Below are positions 63,396 through 64,000 of a stretch of DNA of 64,000 nt, piece by piece. The notes under the pieces were generated by a model that ran no database searches, was not told the DNA's origin, and saw nothing but the letters and a program-made list of their open reading frames with translations. Positions within the stretch are counted from its first letter, which is position 1; every line of letters begins with the position of its first letter. The position numbers and the translations under genes were made by a program. Source of the DNA: Rheinheimera texasensis DSM 17496 (GTDB taxonomy: Bacteria > Pseudomonadota > Gammaproteobacteria > Enterobacterales > Alteromonadaceae). The stretch covers positions 1-64,000 of the forward strand of contig NZ_JONU01000015.1 in assembly GCF_000711985.1 (NCBI RefSeq), read 5' to 3'.

Positions 63396-64000
63396 TGCAG
63401 ACTCAGACAACTTTGTATCGAGCCGGGCTCGAAGGCCCGCAGCAAGCAGAACTCGAGGCCTTGCTGGCTCCATTTTTGTTGCCGGAAACAACAGTGCCGC
63501 AGGGCTGGTTTCTGACGCTGCAGGACGGTGCTTTGGTGCTAAGAAATGCTGATTTGCCCAAACAAGGCGATATTCTGGTCGATTTTGCCAGCGGTGCCGC
63601 GACCTACCGGCGTAAATTCGGCGGCGGCAAAGGTGAGGGCATTGCCAAAGCGGTCGGACTGGGTAAAAAGCCGCAGCTGCACGTCATTGATGCCACCGCC
63701 GGCCTTGGCCGCGACGCTTTTGTGCTGGCCAGTTTAGGTGCGCATGTCACGCTGGTAGAACGCAATCCGGCGGTAGCGGCGCTGCTGGCGGATGGCCTGC
63801 GCCGGGCGGCACTGGACGCGCAAACGGCCGACTGGTTGCCCGCTCGGATGCAGCTGGTGCATCTGAGTGCGTTACAGGCCCTCAGCACTTTGCCGCCGGC
63901 CGATGTGGTGTTTCTTGACCCGATGTTTCCACCACGGGAGAAATCAGCGCTGGTGAAAAAAGAAATGCGGGCCTTTCATGACGTGGTTGGTGCCGACGAC
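63395..64000 (+). CDS. rsmJ: 16S rRNA m2G1516 methyltransferase RsmJ (partial)
   Basis: The first 202 codons are present; the gene runs off the window edge with the frame still open. The SAM motif [27 protein letters not shown], and the catalytic-region [20 protein letters not shown] match RsmJ (YhiQ). It methylates G1516 of 16S rRNA. It is the expected partner of prlC in a heat-shock operon, here with two genes in between. The ATG overlaps the Tag-like stop. Confidence 0.9.
   Translation, partial: MQTQTTLYRAGLEGPQQAELEALLAPFLLPETTVPQGWFLTLQDGALVLRNADLPKQGDILVDFASGAATYRRKFGGGKGEGIAKAVGLGKKPQLHVIDATAGLGRDAFVLASLGAHVTLVERNPAVAALLADGLRRAALDAQTADWLPARMQLVHLSALQALSTLPPADVVFLDPMFPPREKSALVKKEMRAFHDVVGADD

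Overview
This window is chromosomal DNA from a gammaproteobacterium of the Alteromonadales type. A Rheinheimera-like organism is my best guess, inferred from gene content and order rather than from a database match. The pointers are a complete MSHA type IV pilus locus running straight into mreBCD-maf-rng-yhdP-tldD, a TonB-dependent receptor beside a secreted pullulanase, and moderately GC-rich, densely overlapping genes. I saw no prophage, transposase, CRISPR array or tRNA gene.

Layout. 1-390: end of an rRNA operon (23S 3' end, 5S, strong terminator). 390-763: a non-coding stretch with two diverged copies of an 80-90 bp repeat. 764-18802: the MSHA locus, starting with csrD/mshH, then (after a divergent PLP-enzyme gene) mshI, a PilN-like gene, mshJKLMNEG and mshBACDOPQ. 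No mshF is seen. Almost every junction overlaps by a few bases, so it reads as one or two long transcripts. 18803-29943: mreBCD, maf, rng, yhdP, a nitrilase-family amidase and tldD (cell shape, nucleotide sanitation, RNA processing, envelope lipid transport). 30104-36135: pssA, a PhzF-like gene, darP, pmbA (partner of tldD) and the trhP-yfhL pair for tRNA hydroxylation. 36350-39384: a PEP-CTERM surface protein with a good sigma-54 promoter, a nitroreductase and an HPt/HD-GYP protein. 39460-46575: a starch-use operon (TonB receptor plus lipoprotein pullulanase) preceded by a perfect 14-bp LacI-type palindrome. 46683-57362: accessory genes: a JmjC-like oxygenase, a serine hydrolase lipoprotein, DUF2306 with a membrane AraC regulator, an SH3b-pesticin-like muramidase, two GNAT acetyltransferases, a second PhzF-like protein lacking the catalytic Glu, a Dcp lipoprotein peptidase and a periplasmic binding protein. 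57385-64000: a membrane EAL protein, then a predicted heat-shock operon prlC-lipoprotein-Tag-like protein-rsmJ, the last cut by the window edge.

How parts work together. Cyclic-di-GMP is a common thread: MshE carries an intact-looking MshEN c-di-GMP-binding module, and the window also encodes a degenerate GGDEF/EAL protein (CsrD/MshH), an HPt/HD-GYP protein and a 7TMR-DISM EAL protein. TldD and PmbA, and TrhP and YfhL, are partner pairs. The most interesting non-routine items are the sigma-54/PEP-CTERM unit, the signal-less SH3b-pesticin-like muramidase, the heat-shock promoter of the expanded prlC-rsmJ operon, the LacI-type site of the starch operon and the paired repeats after the rRNA operon.
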